64,000 nt of DNA from CAZHJK01 sp964533275 (GTDB taxonomy: Bacteria; Bacillota; Clostridia; Eubacteriales; Garciellaceae), in NCBI GenBank assembly GCA_964533275.1, contig CAZHJK010000004.1, positions 104,697 through 168,696 of the forward strand, read 5' to 3'. The notes under the pieces are model-generated. The model was given only the letters and a program-made list of their open reading frames with translations. It did no database searches and was not told the DNA's origin. A program made the translations under genes and the position numbers. How positions within the stretch are numbered: position 1 is the first letter of the stretch; each line of letters starts with the position of its first letter. Below are positions 1 through 8,519 of this stretch, in pieces.

Positions 1-1
1 T

Positions 2-1336
2 ATTTTAGGTTCACGATATAAAAAAATAGCTCTTCAGCTTTTCTTATTTGGAATTTTGATGATTATTGGTATTTACCATTTATCTTTATTTTACTTTAGA
101 AAAAAGGATTTTTCTCTTCTTTATTTCGGTTTGTTTTCCCTATTTGTAGGTATAAGAACTATATTAGTAGGCGAAAGTTTTTTTATATATCTACTGCCGA
201 ATTTCAACTGGGAAGCGGCACATAAAATTCAAACCCTATTGTTTTATTTAGGAGTACCCTTAATAGTGATGTATAGTAAGGAAATTTTCCCCATAGATTT
301 TTCTCAAAAAATTGTAAAAATAGTTCAATCTATTGGACTTATTTTTGGAGCATTAGTACTTTTAACTCCTGCAAGAATTTTTACTCTTTTTAATCCGGTA
401 TATCAGATATTCACTTTCCTGACTATTGTATATATAATTTTAATTTTCATTAAAAAGCTATATCGAAGGGATAGGGATTCTAGTTTAGTAATTATAGGGT
501 GTTTAATAATGATCTTTACTAGCTTAAATGATATGGTTTTTTTAAGCATATGGATGAATGATTCTAGTTCTTCAGTATTAAGAACTATATGTAGAACAGG
601 AAATCTATCTTCTATTGGGCAATTGATATTTGTATTTACAAATTCTTTAGTTTTGGCAAAGAAATTTTCTGTAGCTTTAGAAAAGGAAGAAGTAATGACT
701 GTTCAATTAAAGGAAATTAATTCTAACCTGGATGATTTAGTAAATAAACGAACTCAAGCTCTAAATAAATCAAATAAAGAGATAGAAAATCAAAAAACTG
801 AATTGGAAAAAATGAATTACATATTATATCTCCTATCCTTAAAGGATCCATTAACTAATCTATGGAATAGACGGCATTTTGATAATACATTAGAAATTGA
901 ATGGAGGCGTAGCTTAAGAAATAAAGAACCTTTAGCTTTAATGATGATAGATATTGATTATTTTAAAGATTATAATGATTGCTACGGACATAGTGCAGGA
1001 GATGAATGTCTAAGACTAATAGCAAATGCTATAAATGATAATTTTAAACGTGCAAGTGATTTGGTAGCCCGATATGGGGGAGAAGAGTTTGTAGTGATTT
1101 TACCTGGTTTTGGAAAAGATCAAGCTATTAAAATGGGAGAATCACTTAGAAAAAAAATCGAAAACCTTGATATAATACATGATTGTTCTCCAATAAGTCC
1201 TAATATTACTGTTAGTATTGGGATAACCTCCATAATTCCCGATGCAAACAGTTCACAAACAGATTTAATGATTAAAGCAGATAAAGCACTATATCAGGCA
1301 AAAAATGCTAAAAGAAATCAAGTAGAATTTATATAA
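2..1336 (+). CDS. Membrane diguanylate cyclase (7TM + GGDEF), 5' truncated
   Basis: The reading frame is open from base 2, so the true start lies upstream of the window; 444 residues are visible. About seven hydrophobic helices in the first 220 visible residues resemble a 7TMR-DISM sensor membrane domain. A coiled-coil linker follows (NKRTQALNKSNKEIENQ), then a GGDEF domain over about the last 150 residues. The active-site loop reads ARYGGEEF, an intact GGEEF signature, and RASD lies five residues before it, matching the RxxD product-inhibition site. The family makes cyclic di-GMP from two GTP at the membrane. The stimulus cannot be read from the sequence. No EAL or HD-GYP domain and no c-di-GMP riboswitch was noticed in the window. 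Confidence 0.9.
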   Translation: MLGSRYKKIALQLFLFGILMIIGIYHLSLFYFRKKDFSLLYFGLFSLFVGIRTILVGESFFIYLLPNFNWEAAHKIQTLLFYLGVPLIVMYSKEIFPIDFSQKIVKIVQSIGLIFGALVLLTPARIFTLFNPVYQIFTFLTIVYIILIFIKKLYRRDRDSSLVIIGCLIMIFTSLNDMVFLSIWMNDSSSSVLRTICRTGNLSSIGQLIFVFTNSLVLAKKFSVALEKEEVMTVQLKEINSNLDDLVNKRTQALNKSNKEIENQKTELEKMNYILYLLSLKDPLTNLWNRRHFDNTLEIEWRRSLRNKEPLALMMIDIDYFKDYNDCYGHSAGDECLRLIANAINDNFKRASDLVARYGGEEFVVILPGFGKDQAIKMGESLRKKIENLDIIHDCSPISPNITVSIGITSIIPDANSSQTDLMIKADKALYQAKNAKRNQVEFI

Positions 1337-1372
1337 AAATAGGCAGATTATACTTAGTACATTTTACGCATC

Positions 1373-1411
1373 AAAGATGACCTTGGCATTTAGCCGGGTC
1401 ATCTTTCTATT
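1373..1411 (+). terminator. Terminator-like hairpin after the GGDEF gene
   Basis: Ten-base arms AAAGATGACC (1373-1382) and GGTCATCTTT (1397-1406) form a stem, followed by a short T-rich tract. It separates the cyclase from the next gene. Confidence 0.6.
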
Positions 1412-1486
1412 ATGTATATATTTTTAAATAAATATGAATATTATGGGTATTAATATAAAATTAATAAAGAATAATGGAGGGTTAAA

Positions 1487-2515
1487 ATGTCAAAGCTATT
1501 TTCACCATTTACAATAAAGAATATTGAGATAAAGAATAGGGTAGTTATGCCACCTATGTGTATGTATTCTTCTGATGATGACGGATTAATAAAGGATTAT
1601 CATTATATGCACTATGGGGCAAGAGCCTTCGGAGGAGCTGGTTTAATTATTCAGGAAGCTACTGGAGTTGAAAGGCGTGGTAGAATTTCTGATAATGATT
1701 TAGGAATATGGGATAATATGCACATAGAAGGTTTGAAGAAGTTAGTTGAAATATGTCAAGGATACGGTGCCTTAATGGGGATTCAACTCGGTCACGCAGG
1801 TAGAAAGTGTAATATACAAAGCGAAGATGTAATCTCTGCTAGTCCTATAGCCTTTAGTGATGACTATAAGACTCCAAGAGAGATGACAAAAAATGAAATT
1901 AAAGAGGTTATTAATGCCTTTAGGGATGCAGCAAGAAGATCCTTAGAAATCGGATATGATATTGTGGAAGTTCATGGAGCCCATGGTTATTTAATTAATC
2001 AATTTTTATCTCCAATAACCAATAAGAGGAGTGACGAATATGGAGGTTCACTGGAAAACAGGGCAAGACTTTTAAAGGAGGTTATTATAGCAGTAAGAGA
2101 AGTATGGCCAATGGAAAAACCTCTATGTTTAAGGGTTACAGCTGAAGAATATAATGATGACGGAAATCATCCTGAGGATTTGGCAGAGGTAATAAATTTA
2201 ATTAAGGATGAAGGCATAGATATTATAGATGTAAGTTCAGGGGGCGTAAAGACAGCCTTAATAGATTTATATCAAGGTTATCAGGTCAAGTTTGCAGAGA
2301 TTATACGGGAGAGAACAGGACTTCCTGTAATAGCTGGCGGACTTATTATATCACCCCATATGGCAGAGGAGATATTGCAAAATGAAAGGGCAGATCTAGT
2401 CTTTCTTGGAAGGGAACTATTGAGGAGTCCTAACTGGCCCCTATTAGCAGACTATACCCTAGATAATGATCAGGGTTGGCCAAAACAATATACCAGGGCA
2501 ATTCCTAAAAGATAA
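1487..2515 (+). CDS. namA: Old yellow enzyme family NADH:flavin oxidoreductase (NamA/YqjM-like)
   Basis: This 342-residue TIM-barrel flavoprotein follows the YqjM/NamA pattern closely: PPMCMYSS near residue 23 (the family's flavin-tuning Cys and Tyr), GIQLGHAGRK, the substrate-binding pair in HGAHGYLINQFLSP, and the C-terminal phosphate-binding stretch GRADLVFLGRELLR-like (here ERADLVFLGRELLR). The family binds FMN and reduces activated C=C bonds of enones, nitro compounds or quinones with NAD(P)H. The start has GGAGGG eight bases upstream. It stands alone between a terminator and a separate downstream unit. The physiological substrate cannot be inferred. Confidence 0.9.
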   Translation: MSKLFSPFTIKNIEIKNRVVMPPMCMYSSDDDGLIKDYHYMHYGARAFGGAGLIIQEATGVERRGRISDNDLGIWDNMHIEGLKKLVEICQGYGALMGIQLGHAGRKCNIQSEDVISASPIAFSDDYKTPREMTKNEIKEVINAFRDAARRSLEIGYDIVEVHGAHGYLINQFLSPITNKRSDEYGGSLENRARLLKEVIIAVREVWPMEKPLCLRVTAEEYNDDGNHPEDLAEVINLIKDEGIDIIDVSSGGVKTALIDLYQGYQVKFAEIIRERTGLPVIAGGLIISPHMAEEILQNERADLVFLGRELLRSPNWPLLADYTLDNDQGWPKQYTRAIPKR

Positions 2516-2657
2516 ATCAGAATGGTACCAGAGCATAATCCAATGAAAACTGTTTCACTGTTTTTCTTGTAAACTTGACTCTATTTATTATATACTAATA
2601 TATAATTAATAAAGACTCAAAATAAATAGAGCTGGTAGGTTCATGGGAGGAATCATA

Positions 2658-3461
2658 ATGAGAATATTTGACAGAAAGTTTTTGCAATATCAGTTGGCAT
2701 ATGGAGTCTGGTATAATTTAAAGGCAAGATTTTTATTTATAGTAATAAGTCTTGGGGTAGTTACTTTTTTTACTTATAATTTAACTTATTTATACCTTAT
2801 TCCCTTAATGTTTATTTACGGGTATGGTAGGTTAATATATTTATTTAATGTAAGCGATGAGAAATTTCATAAAAGAATGGAAAAGCAATATCAATATTAC
2901 CAAAAGAAAAATTATAAGGCTCAAGGTAAATATGCCTTTCAATTAGAAAAAATTCTATTTGCAGTTGAATTGGATAAATTAAGTGTTGAGGATGCAATAA
3001 ATGATATAAAGGAATTATTAGCCACAAGACCTAAAATGAAAAAAATGGCTAATGGAGTACTATTAAGTATATATTTAGTGGGGAAGAAAGAGGGAACTAT
3101 AAAAGAGGTACCATCAGAGCTTATAAAACATTTAGATTTTGTTTTAGAAAATGAGGAAAATCCAAATGCATTATTAGATTATGTTCGACTAGCAATAAAA
3201 ATAGGAAACAATGATTTAGCTATTAGATTATTGGAAAGGGCAGAGGTGAAAAATCAATTATACAAAAAACAAAGATATCCAGTACTACGCTCTATTTATA
3301 AAACAACAGAGGTTGCCATACCCTACTACAAATCTATAGCTTTACAAAATAAAAAGGAAAATGATGAAGCTAAGACACAGCTAGATTTAGCAATAAAGAC
3401 TTCTAAGTCTAAAAAGCTAAGAATTGATATGCAAAATAAAGAAAAATTAGGAAAAATTTGA
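2658..3461 (+). CDS. Hypothetical membrane-anchored protein
   Basis: The product has 267 residues. An upstream in-frame ATG at 2643 overlaps the GGAGG that serves as ribosome binding site, so the start is placed at 2658. Two hydrophobic segments lie at about residues 25-65, followed by a basic, helical cytoplasmic region of about 200 residues. That region contains helix pairs such as DYVRLAIKIGNNDLAIRLLERA, reminiscent of TPR-like repeats, although no consensus TPR can be assigned. Lys and Glu are abundant. I do not recognise a family. The next small membrane-protein gene begins 56 bases downstream on the same strand, so the two may be co-transcribed. Confidence 0.6.
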   Translation: MRIFDRKFLQYQLAYGVWYNLKARFLFIVISLGVVTFFTYNLTYLYLIPLMFIYGYGRLIYLFNVSDEKFHKRMEKQYQYYQKKNYKAQGKYAFQLEKILFAVELDKLSVEDAINDIKELLATRPKMKKMANGVLLSIYLVGKKEGTIKEVPSELIKHLDFVLENEENPNALLDYVRLAIKIGNNDLAIRLLERAEVKNQLYKKQRYPVLRSIYKTTEVAIPYYKSIALQNKKENDEAKTQLDLAIKTSKSKKLRIDMQNKEKLGKI

Positions 3462-3517
3462 TCTTATAAAACATAAAATTTTATATTTACCGAAATATCA
3501 GATGAGGATGATTTAAC

Positions 3518-3736
3518 ATGAAATTTTTTTTATATATTCTTTTAATAGTAGTTTTTATTTTAAATACTTTTTTTGGATTAGGTCCTGTTTTATTAGCAGA
3601 TGGAAGCTTTAGTGAAAGAATGCTAACATTATCTTTTGTAATTATAATTTATATACTTATAATTTGGATTTTTATAAGAACTAAACAAAGAAAGAAGAAG
3701 GATATTGAAAAGGATGACAGGGATATAATTAAATAG
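3518..3736 (+). CDS. Small two-helix membrane protein
   Basis: This is a 72-residue protein with two hydrophobic helices (about residues 3-28 and 36-56) and a short, highly charged C-terminal tail. The preceding sequence GATGAGGATG offers only a modest ribosome binding site. Its helical part resembles the N-terminus of the protein at 50269-50838: both have FFG-x-x-P-(V/I)-LL-x-D followed by a polar turn and a second helix. No function is known to me. Confidence 0.55.
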   Translation: MKFFLYILLIVVFILNTFFGLGPVLLADGSFSERMLTLSFVIIIYILIIWIFIRTKQRKKKDIEKDDRDIIK

Positions 3737-3758
3737 ATATATATTGTTAAAAAAATAT

Positions 3759-3786
3759 TTGATTTATTAGATTTATATGGTATAAT
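3759..3786 (+). promoter_or_regulatory. Probable sigma-A promoter of the FMN-riboswitch/ribU transcript
   Basis: A -35 TTGATT at 3759-3764 and a perfect -10 TATAAT at 3781-3786 are separated by 16 bases, about 25 bases before the riboswitch. Confidence 0.6.
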
Positions 3787-3808
3787 TATGTTGAAATAAA
3801 ATAGTAAG

Positions 3809-3920
3809 TATCTTCAGGGCAGGGTGAAATTCCCGACCGGCGGTTATAGTCCGCGAGCCACCTAGTGGTTGATTTGGTGAAACTCCAATACCGACAGTAA
3901 AGTCTGGATGGGAGAGGATA
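3809..3920 (+). ncRNA. FMN riboswitch (RFN element)
   Basis: The conserved RFN blocks are present in order: CAGGGCAGGGTGAAATTCCC, GACCGGCGGTTATAGTCCGCG, a variable stem, GGTTGATTTGGTGAAACTCC, and ACCGACAGTAAAGTCTGGATG-GGAGA. The outer strands (ATCTT near 3810 and AGGAT near 3915) close the junction helix. It lies 100 bases before ribU with a terminator between them, the usual arrangement for turning off riboflavin uptake when FMN is plentiful. Confidence 0.97.
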
Positions 3921-3942
3921 TTGATGATTCAGTCATTGTTGT

Positions 3943-3969
3943 GCTCCTGAAGATTTTCAGGAGCTTTTT
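3943..3969 (+). terminator. Riboswitch expression-platform terminator
   Basis: Arms GCTCCTGA (3943-3950) and TCAGGAGC (3957-3964) are followed by TTTTT. The hairpin lies between the FMN aptamer and the ribU ribosome binding site, so it is the likely regulated terminator. Confidence 0.85.
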
Positions 3970-4022
3970 GAATCTCAATCCCTACTTTAGACCTGGAGTA
4001 ACATTCTAAAGGAGGAAGAGTA

Positions 4023-4667
4023 ATGAAAAATTTTGCACTAACTAAGGATGTTTCAAAGGGAACATCAAGAAAGGTATCAGAGATTTCAGCTACAAATAGG
4101 CTGGTAAAAATCTCTGTGCTAGCAGTTTTAGCTTTTATTATCATGTTGTTTGAAGTAGTGGTTCCACTTTTTCCTGGATTTTTAAAGATGGATTTAAGTG
4201 ATGTACCTGCACTTTTAGGTGCCTTTGCATTAGGACCAATCGCAGGAGTGATAATCGAACTGATTAAAAACCTATTACACATTGTAATAAGGGGAACCCA
4301 TACAGCTGGAATTGGAGAATTATCCAACTTTATACTTGGAGCTATTTTTGTATTTACAGCAGGTAGTATTTATTTTATAAAGAAGGATAAAAAGCATGCT
4401 GTCATTGGAATGATTGTTGCAACAATTATGATGTCAATAGCAGGGATATTAACAAACTATTATATGATTATTCCTTTCTATACAAAGGCAATGGGATGGC
4501 CATTAGATACCATTATTGAGATGGGTACTATGGCAAACCCAAGGATAATTGATTTAAAAACCATGATTATCTATGGCGTTACCCCCTTTAATATACTAAA
4601 GGGAGTAGTTATTTCTGTAGTGGTAACCTTGATTTACAAAAAGCTAACACCTATTTTGCATAAGTAG
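4023..4667 (+). CDS. ribU: Riboflavin ECF transporter substrate-binding subunit RibU
   Basis: This 214-residue membrane protein has about six hydrophobic helices after a polar N-terminus of about 28 residues. The RibU pattern is visible: KISVLAVLAFIIMLFE, FPGFLKMDLSDVPALLGAF, GPIAGVIIELIKNLLH and a C-terminal NILKGVVIS. In the ECF family such S-components bind vitamin at the outer membrane face and work with the shared EcfT and EcfA ATPase module, which is not encoded here. A strong GGAGG precedes the ATG. The FMN riboswitch upstream independently supports riboflavin as the substrate. It is a monocistronic unit ended by the hairpin at 4681. Confidence 0.93.
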   Translation: MKNFALTKDVSKGTSRKVSEISATNRLVKISVLAVLAFIIMLFEVVVPLFPGFLKMDLSDVPALLGAFALGPIAGVIIELIKNLLHIVIRGTHTAGIGELSNFILGAIFVFTAGSIYFIKKDKKHAVIGMIVATIMMSIAGILTNYYMIIPFYTKAMGWPLDTIIEMGTMANPRIIDLKTMIIYGVTPFNILKGVVISVVVTLIYKKLTPILHK

Positions 4668-4680
4668 GTAGAAGGTAGAA

Positions 4681-4704
4681 GAATGCTCCCCGGGGCATTC
4701 TTTT
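4681..4704 (+). terminator. Terminator after ribU
   Basis: GAATGC (4681-4686) pairs with GCATTC (4695-4700) around a CCCC/GGGG-rich centre, followed by TTTT. Confidence 0.65.
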
Positions 4705-4832
4705 GTGATTCTCAAGGATGTTGTTTTCCCCACCATCTACCTGCTTTCCCCATCCCCTAATAAAGGTATATCTTGTAAGTAATAGGGAGAAATTATATAA
4801 TGTTAGGTAGTTTATAGTAAAGGGTTGAAAAG

Positions 4833-5285
4833 ATGAAAGAATTTACCACTAATTCTCCTCAGCAGACCTATGAGCTGGGGAAAAGAATTGGACAAAAATT
4901 AAAGCTAGGCACAGTGATTTGTTTATCCGGTGAAATGGGCGCAGGTAAAACTGCTATTACCCAGGGAATTGTAAAGGGTGTTGGTGTAGATACCTATGTT
5001 ACCAGTCCTACATATACAATTATAAATGAATATGACGGGGAAATACCAATTTACCATTTTGATGTTTTTCGCATAGAGGATGTGGAGGAGCTTTACGAAA
5101 TTGGTTTTGATGAATATCTATATGGGGAGGGTATTGTAATAATCGAATGGGCATCCTTAATCCAGGAGGCTCTCCCCCGGGAGTATTTATGGATTAGCAT
5201 AGGGAAGGGAAAGGATTTTGACGATAGAACATTGACATTAACAGCATTCGGCGAGGACTACCAAGAATTATTAAAGGAGCTGTAA
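4833..5285 (+). CDS. tsaE: tRNA t6A biosynthesis ATPase TsaE
   Basis: The protein has 150 residues, the usual family length. The Walker A motif GEMGAGKT is at residues 33-40, SPTYTIINEY and HFDVFRIED follow, and the conserved IEWA ends the core. In bacteria TsaE binds ATP and acts with TsaB and TsaD to place threonylcarbamoyl on A37 of ANN-decoding tRNAs. tsaB begins three bases after the stop, so the two are translationally linked. Lys39 and Thr40 of the P-loop are intact. Confidence 0.95.
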   Translation: MKEFTTNSPQQTYELGKRIGQKLKLGTVICLSGEMGAGKTAITQGIVKGVGVDTYVTSPTYTIINEYDGEIPIYHFDVFRIEDVEELYEIGFDEYLYGEGIVIIEWASLIQEALPREYLWISIGKGKDFDDRTLTLTAFGEDYQELLKEL

Positions 5286-5288
5286 AAA

Positions 5289-5981
5289 ATGAAGCTATTG
5301 GCATTGGATTCATCATCTATTGTAGCTACTGCTGCACTAATAGATGAAGATAAGATAATAGGAGAAATGATTGTAAATCATAAGAAAAATCATTCACAAA
5401 AACTTATGCCCCTTATTCAGCAATTACTGAATGAGACAGAGGTAAATATTCAAGAAGTGGATGCCTTCGGGGTTTGCATTGGACCTGGTTCCTTTACGGG
5501 TATTCGAATTGGTCTGTCTACCGCAAAGGCATTGGCGCAGGTTGGAAATAAACCTCTTGTGGGCATTTCTACACTAGAGGGGTTGGCTTTTAATCTCCCC
5601 TATAGCAGAGGCATAATATGTCCTATATTAGACGCCCAAAGGGAGCAGATATATACTGGGCTGTATAAATGGGAAGGAAATCAAATGTTTTCCATTGTGG
5701 AGGATCATGCTATAGCAGTAGAGGATTGGATTGAGGAATTAAGGAAAAGAGCTGAGACAATTCATCTAATAGGTGATGGCATTCCTAAGTTTGCTTCTAC
5801 ATTTAAGGAAAGATTAGGAGAAAAGGTTTCTATAGCTCCTATAACAGCAAGAATGCCCAGGGCATCGTCAATTGCAAATCTTGCTTTACAGAAAGTAATT
5901 GGGGGAGAAGCAAATGATTATAAAAGTGTGGTTCCCCACTATATTAGAAAATCCCAAGCTGAGCAAAAATTTGGTGTCTAA
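5289..5981 (+). CDS. tsaB: tRNA t6A biosynthesis protein TsaB
   Basis: This 230-residue ASKHA-fold protein starts MKLLALDSSS and carries the diagnostic GVCIGPGSFTGIRIGLSTAK block near residue 62. TsaB is a catalytically inactive paralogue and partner of TsaD, bridging it to TsaE. It lies between tsaE and rimI, a common Firmicutes order. The C-terminus (VPHYIRKSQAEQK) is typical. Confidence 0.95.
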   Translation: MKLLALDSSSIVATAALIDEDKIIGEMIVNHKKNHSQKLMPLIQQLLNETEVNIQEVDAFGVCIGPGSFTGIRIGLSTAKALAQVGNKPLVGISTLEGLAFNLPYSRGIICPILDAQREQIYTGLYKWEGNQMFSIVEDHAIAVEDWIEELRKRAETIHLIGDGIPKFASTFKERLGEKVSIAPITARMPRASSIANLALQKVIGGEANDYKSVVPHYIRKSQAEQKFGV

Positions 5982-6000
5982 AGGTTATGAGGAGTCTTAT

Positions 6001-6444
6001 ATGAAGGATATAAATATTGTACCAATGAAGAAGGAGCATATAGAGGATGTATTAAAAATTGAAGAATTAAGCTTTTCTGTTCAGTGGTCTAGGGAGGCAT
6101 TTATCCAAGAGGTTATGCATAATAAACTGGCTAGATATCTTGTAATAATAGAGGATAATAGGGTAATTGCCTATGGAGGAATGTGGTTTATATTAGATGA
6201 GGCTCATATAACGAATATTGCTGTTCATCCAAAGTATAGGAGAAAGGGCAAGGGAAGACAACTTGTATCAGCCTTAATTGACTTAGCAAGTGATGAAGGG
6301 ATTGATCAATTAACCCTAGAGGTACGAAGGAGCAATTATGCAGCTATTAGCTTATATGAGAGCTTTGGCTTTGAAACAGTCGGTGTTAGGAAGGAATTTT
6401 ATTTTGATAATAAGGAAGATGCTTTTATCATGTGGAGGAGGTAA
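6001..6444 (+). CDS. rimI: Ribosomal protein S18-alanine N-acetyltransferase RimI
   Basis: This is a 147-residue GNAT acetyltransferase. Start 6001 is preferred over an in-frame ATG at 5899, which lies inside tsaB, because GAGGAG sits at 5989-5994 and the protein then begins MKDINIVPMKKEHIEDV. The acetyl-CoA loop RRKGKG follows NIAVHPKY, and EVRRSNYAAISLYESFGF is the typical RimI C-terminal motif. RimI acetylates the N-terminus of ribosomal protein S18 and is commonly encoded among the tsa genes. The stop codon overlaps the left arm of a repeat hairpin. Confidence 0.9.
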   Translation: MKDINIVPMKKEHIEDVLKIEELSFSVQWSREAFIQEVMHNKLARYLVIIEDNRVIAYGGMWFILDEAHITNIAVHPKYRRKGKGRQLVSALIDLASDEGIDQLTLEVRRSNYAAISLYESFGFETVGVRKEFYFDNKEDAFIMWRR

Positions 6445-6476
6445 AGGAAGCACGGGGACGGTTCTCTTGCTTCCTT
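6444..6476. repeat. Short hairpin repeat with GGGACGGTTCT loop, copy 1
   Basis: Nine-base arms AAGGAAGCA (6444-6452) and TGCTTCCTT (6468-6476) enclose CGGGGACGGTTCTCT. Related copies lie at about 11528, 12047 and 60455, with fragments near 40570 and 46538. It directly follows the rimI stop and may act as a weak terminator. Confidence 0.7.
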
Positions 6477-6489
6477 ACATTAATAAAAA

Positions 6490-6530
6490 ATACCTGCTCC
6501 TCCGGTGGCATTGATGGATAATAAAGTCTG
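6490..6530. repeat. Dispersed CTCCTCCGGTGGCATTGATGG repeat fragment
   Basis: A stretch containing GCTCCTCCGGTGGCATTGAT is shared, with small changes, with sequence near 11820 (opposite strand), 46530 and 52765. It is not coding. The family is described in the findings. Confidence 0.55.
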
Positions 6531-6579
6531 CCATATACCTTATAATATATATCAGGATTTAAAATAAAGGGGGAGTCTA

Positions 6580-7263
6580 ATGGAAGTGTTTTCAAGGAGA
6601 ATTGCTTTTTGGGTTATTTTTATTACATTACCAATTATAATAATTCTAACCAGTGTTGAAATAGTTGCATTTAATATAGATTTTTATGATGCTAAGTATG
6701 ATAAGTATAATGTAGTAGAAAATACTGGTATAGAGAAAGATGAATTAATGGATATAACTGAGGAATTGTTGGCTTACTTAAAGGGAGAAAGGCAGGATTT
6801 AGAATTATATGGGGAAGTTCATGGGGATAATAGATTAATATTTGATGAAAGGGACCAAGCCCATATGGTTGATGTGCAAGAACTTTTTGTAAAGGGTATA
6901 ATTCTTAGAAATGTAGCATTTATTATATTTTTCATTGCTACTTTATATTTAGTTTTAAAAAAATATAGGCAAAGGGTTGCCCGGGCGGTTTTTCTATCTT
7001 TAATTACATCAACTGCAATTATAATTTTATTGGGTATAATAATATCAACGGATTTTTCTAAGTATTTTGATATATTTCACTATATATTTTTTGATAATGA
7101 TCTATGGCGGCTTGATCCAAAGAAAAGCATATTAATAAATCTAGTGCCCCTAGGATTCTTTATGGATATCGTTATTAAATTAAGTATATATATCTTCGGA
7201 AGTTTTGGTGCAGGTGCACTTTTAAGTGGAAGGTATTTAAGGAAAAACAGGGAACAGAGTTAA
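6580..7263 (+). CDS. DUF1461 (TIGR01906) integral membrane protein
   Basis: This 227-residue protein has an N-terminal helix (about residues 8-30), an extracytoplasmic loop of about 75 residues and three further helices. The family landmarks are visible: H-M-x-D-V before the second helix, FDIFHYIFFDNDLWRLDP, and NLVPLGFF. The function of the family is unknown. It separates tsaEB-rimI from tsaD. Its last codons (KNREQS) lie in a GGGAACA heptamer repeat that continues past the stop, so the C-terminus was probably reshaped by the repeat. Confidence 0.8.
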   Translation: MEVFSRRIAFWVIFITLPIIIILTSVEIVAFNIDFYDAKYDKYNVVENTGIEKDELMDITEELLAYLKGERQDLELYGEVHGDNRLIFDERDQAHMVDVQELFVKGIILRNVAFIIFFIATLYLVLKKYRQRVARAVFLSLITSTAIIILLGIIISTDFSKYFDIFHYIFFDNDLWRLDPKKSILINLVPLGFFMDIVIKLSIYIFGSFGAGALLSGRYLRKNREQS

Positions 7264-7407
7264 GGGAACAGGGAATAGGAATTAGGGAACAGATGCTAGT
7301 TACTAGTTTCTAGATGATAGAGATTAGATAGATACCAGTAACCAGATACCAGAAAAAGCATTGTATGATCTTTCTTACCGATAACCGATAACCGATAACC
7401 GATAACT
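7250..7407. repeat. Seven-base-periodic degenerate tandem repeats
   Basis: From 7250 the sequence can be read in 7-base units: GGGAACA, GAGTTAA, GGGAACA, GGGAATA, GGAATTA, GGGAACA, then GATGCTA, GTTACTA, GTTTCTA, GATGATA. After 7330 come ATACCAG/TAACCAG units, and at about 7376-7405 a clean run of CCGATAA units. The array starts inside the preceding gene. Confidence 0.75.
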
Positions 7408-7451
7408 TAGATATCTACCATCTACCATAATCTAAGTAAAGGAAGAGATTA

Positions 7452-8519
7452 ATGAACTATTCAGTGAATAAAATGAAGAAAAAGATAGAACATAATATTA
7501 AGGAGAATAAGGATATTTACCTTATGGCTATCGAAACATCCTGCGATGAAACTTCTGTTGCTGTGGTGAAAAATGGACGGGAGGTATTGTCCAATCAGAT
7601 ATATTCGCAAATAGATATTCATCAAATATTTGGAGGAGTAGTGCCTGAGGTTGCATCTCGCAATCATCTTGAAAAAATCCCCCATATAATTGATGAAGCG
7701 TTAAAGGAATCTAATATTTCCCTTAAGGATTTAGATGGAATTGCAGTAACCTATGGACCGGGCTTAGTAGGGGCATTATTAGTAGGCTTGTCTACAGCTA
7801 AGGCATTAGCATTTGCTCTAAATATTCCTTTGATTGGGGTACATCATATAGACGGACATATATCGGCAAACTACATAGAAGAAAAACAATTAAAACCGCC
7901 CTTTATATGTTTGGTAGCTTCAGGAGGGCATAGCCATCTTGTAAGTGTTGAGGATTATGGGCAATATGAAATCCTTGGGAGGACAAGGGATGATGCTGCA
8001 GGAGAAGCCTTTGATAAAATTGCCCGTGCTTTAAAATTAGGTTATCCAGGGGGACCATTAATTGATAAAATAGCTAGGGAAGGAAATGCCTTTGCAATTG
8101 ATTTTCCTAGGGCGTATTTAGAAGAAAGCAGCTTTGACTTTAGCTTTAGTGGATTAAAATCTTCAGTATTAAACTATTTAAATAGCTGTAAGATGAAAGA
8201 TGAGGAAATTGTAGTTGCTGATGTTTCGGCAAGTTTTCAGCAAGCTGTAGTTGAGGTACTTGCTAATAAAACTCTTAGGGCGGCAATTGATAAAAGATCT
8301 AAAAGTATTTATCTTGCAGGAGGAGTAGCTGCAAATACGGCACTACGGGAAGAAATGCGTAAGCTAACACAAAAACACGGTATTCATCTAGGGTATCCTT
8401 CAATTATTTTATGTACAGATAATGCTGCTATGATAGGAACGGCAGGATATTATCAATATATAAAGGGTAATATCGCAGATCTAAGTCTAAATGCAATACC
8501 AAATTTACTGCTAACATAG
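7452..8519 (+). CDS. tsaD: tRNA N6-threonylcarbamoyladenosine transferase TsaD
   Basis: The protein has 355 residues with an N-terminal extension of about 22 residues before the usual LMAIETSCDETSVAVV. Start 7452 has GGAAGAG upstream, and no later start has a good site. Key features are the metal-binding GVHHIDGHISAN histidines, GGHSHL, the DFSFSGLKSSV loop and the metal-binding CTDNAAMIG near the C-terminus. TsaD transfers threonylcarbamoyl from the AMP intermediate to tRNA A37 together with TsaB and TsaE, encoded about 2 kb upstream. Confidence 0.96.
   Translation: MNYSVNKMKKKIEHNIKENKDIYLMAIETSCDETSVAVVKNGREVLSNQIYSQIDIHQIFGGVVPEVASRNHLEKIPHIIDEALKESNISLKDLDGIAVTYGPGLVGALLVGLSTAKALAFALNIPLIGVHHIDGHISANYIEEKQLKPPFICLVASGGHSHLVSVEDYGQYEILGRTRDDAAGEAFDKIARALKLGYPGGPLIDKIAREGNAFAIDFPRAYLEESSFDFSFSGLKSSVLNYLNSCKMKDEEIVVADVSASFQQAVVEVLANKTLRAAIDKRSKSIYLAGGVAANTALREEMRKLTQKHGIHLGYPSIILCTDNAAMIGTAGYYQYIKGNIADLSLNAIPNLLLT

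Noticed and set aside
6001..6001. Longer rimI from 5899
   Set aside because: It would overlap tsaB by more than 80 bases and add residues unlike RimI; GAGGAG directly before 6001 fixes the start.
7376..7405. CCGATAA run as a CRISPR-like array
   Set aside because: Units are 7 bases with no spacers and there are no cas genes in the window.
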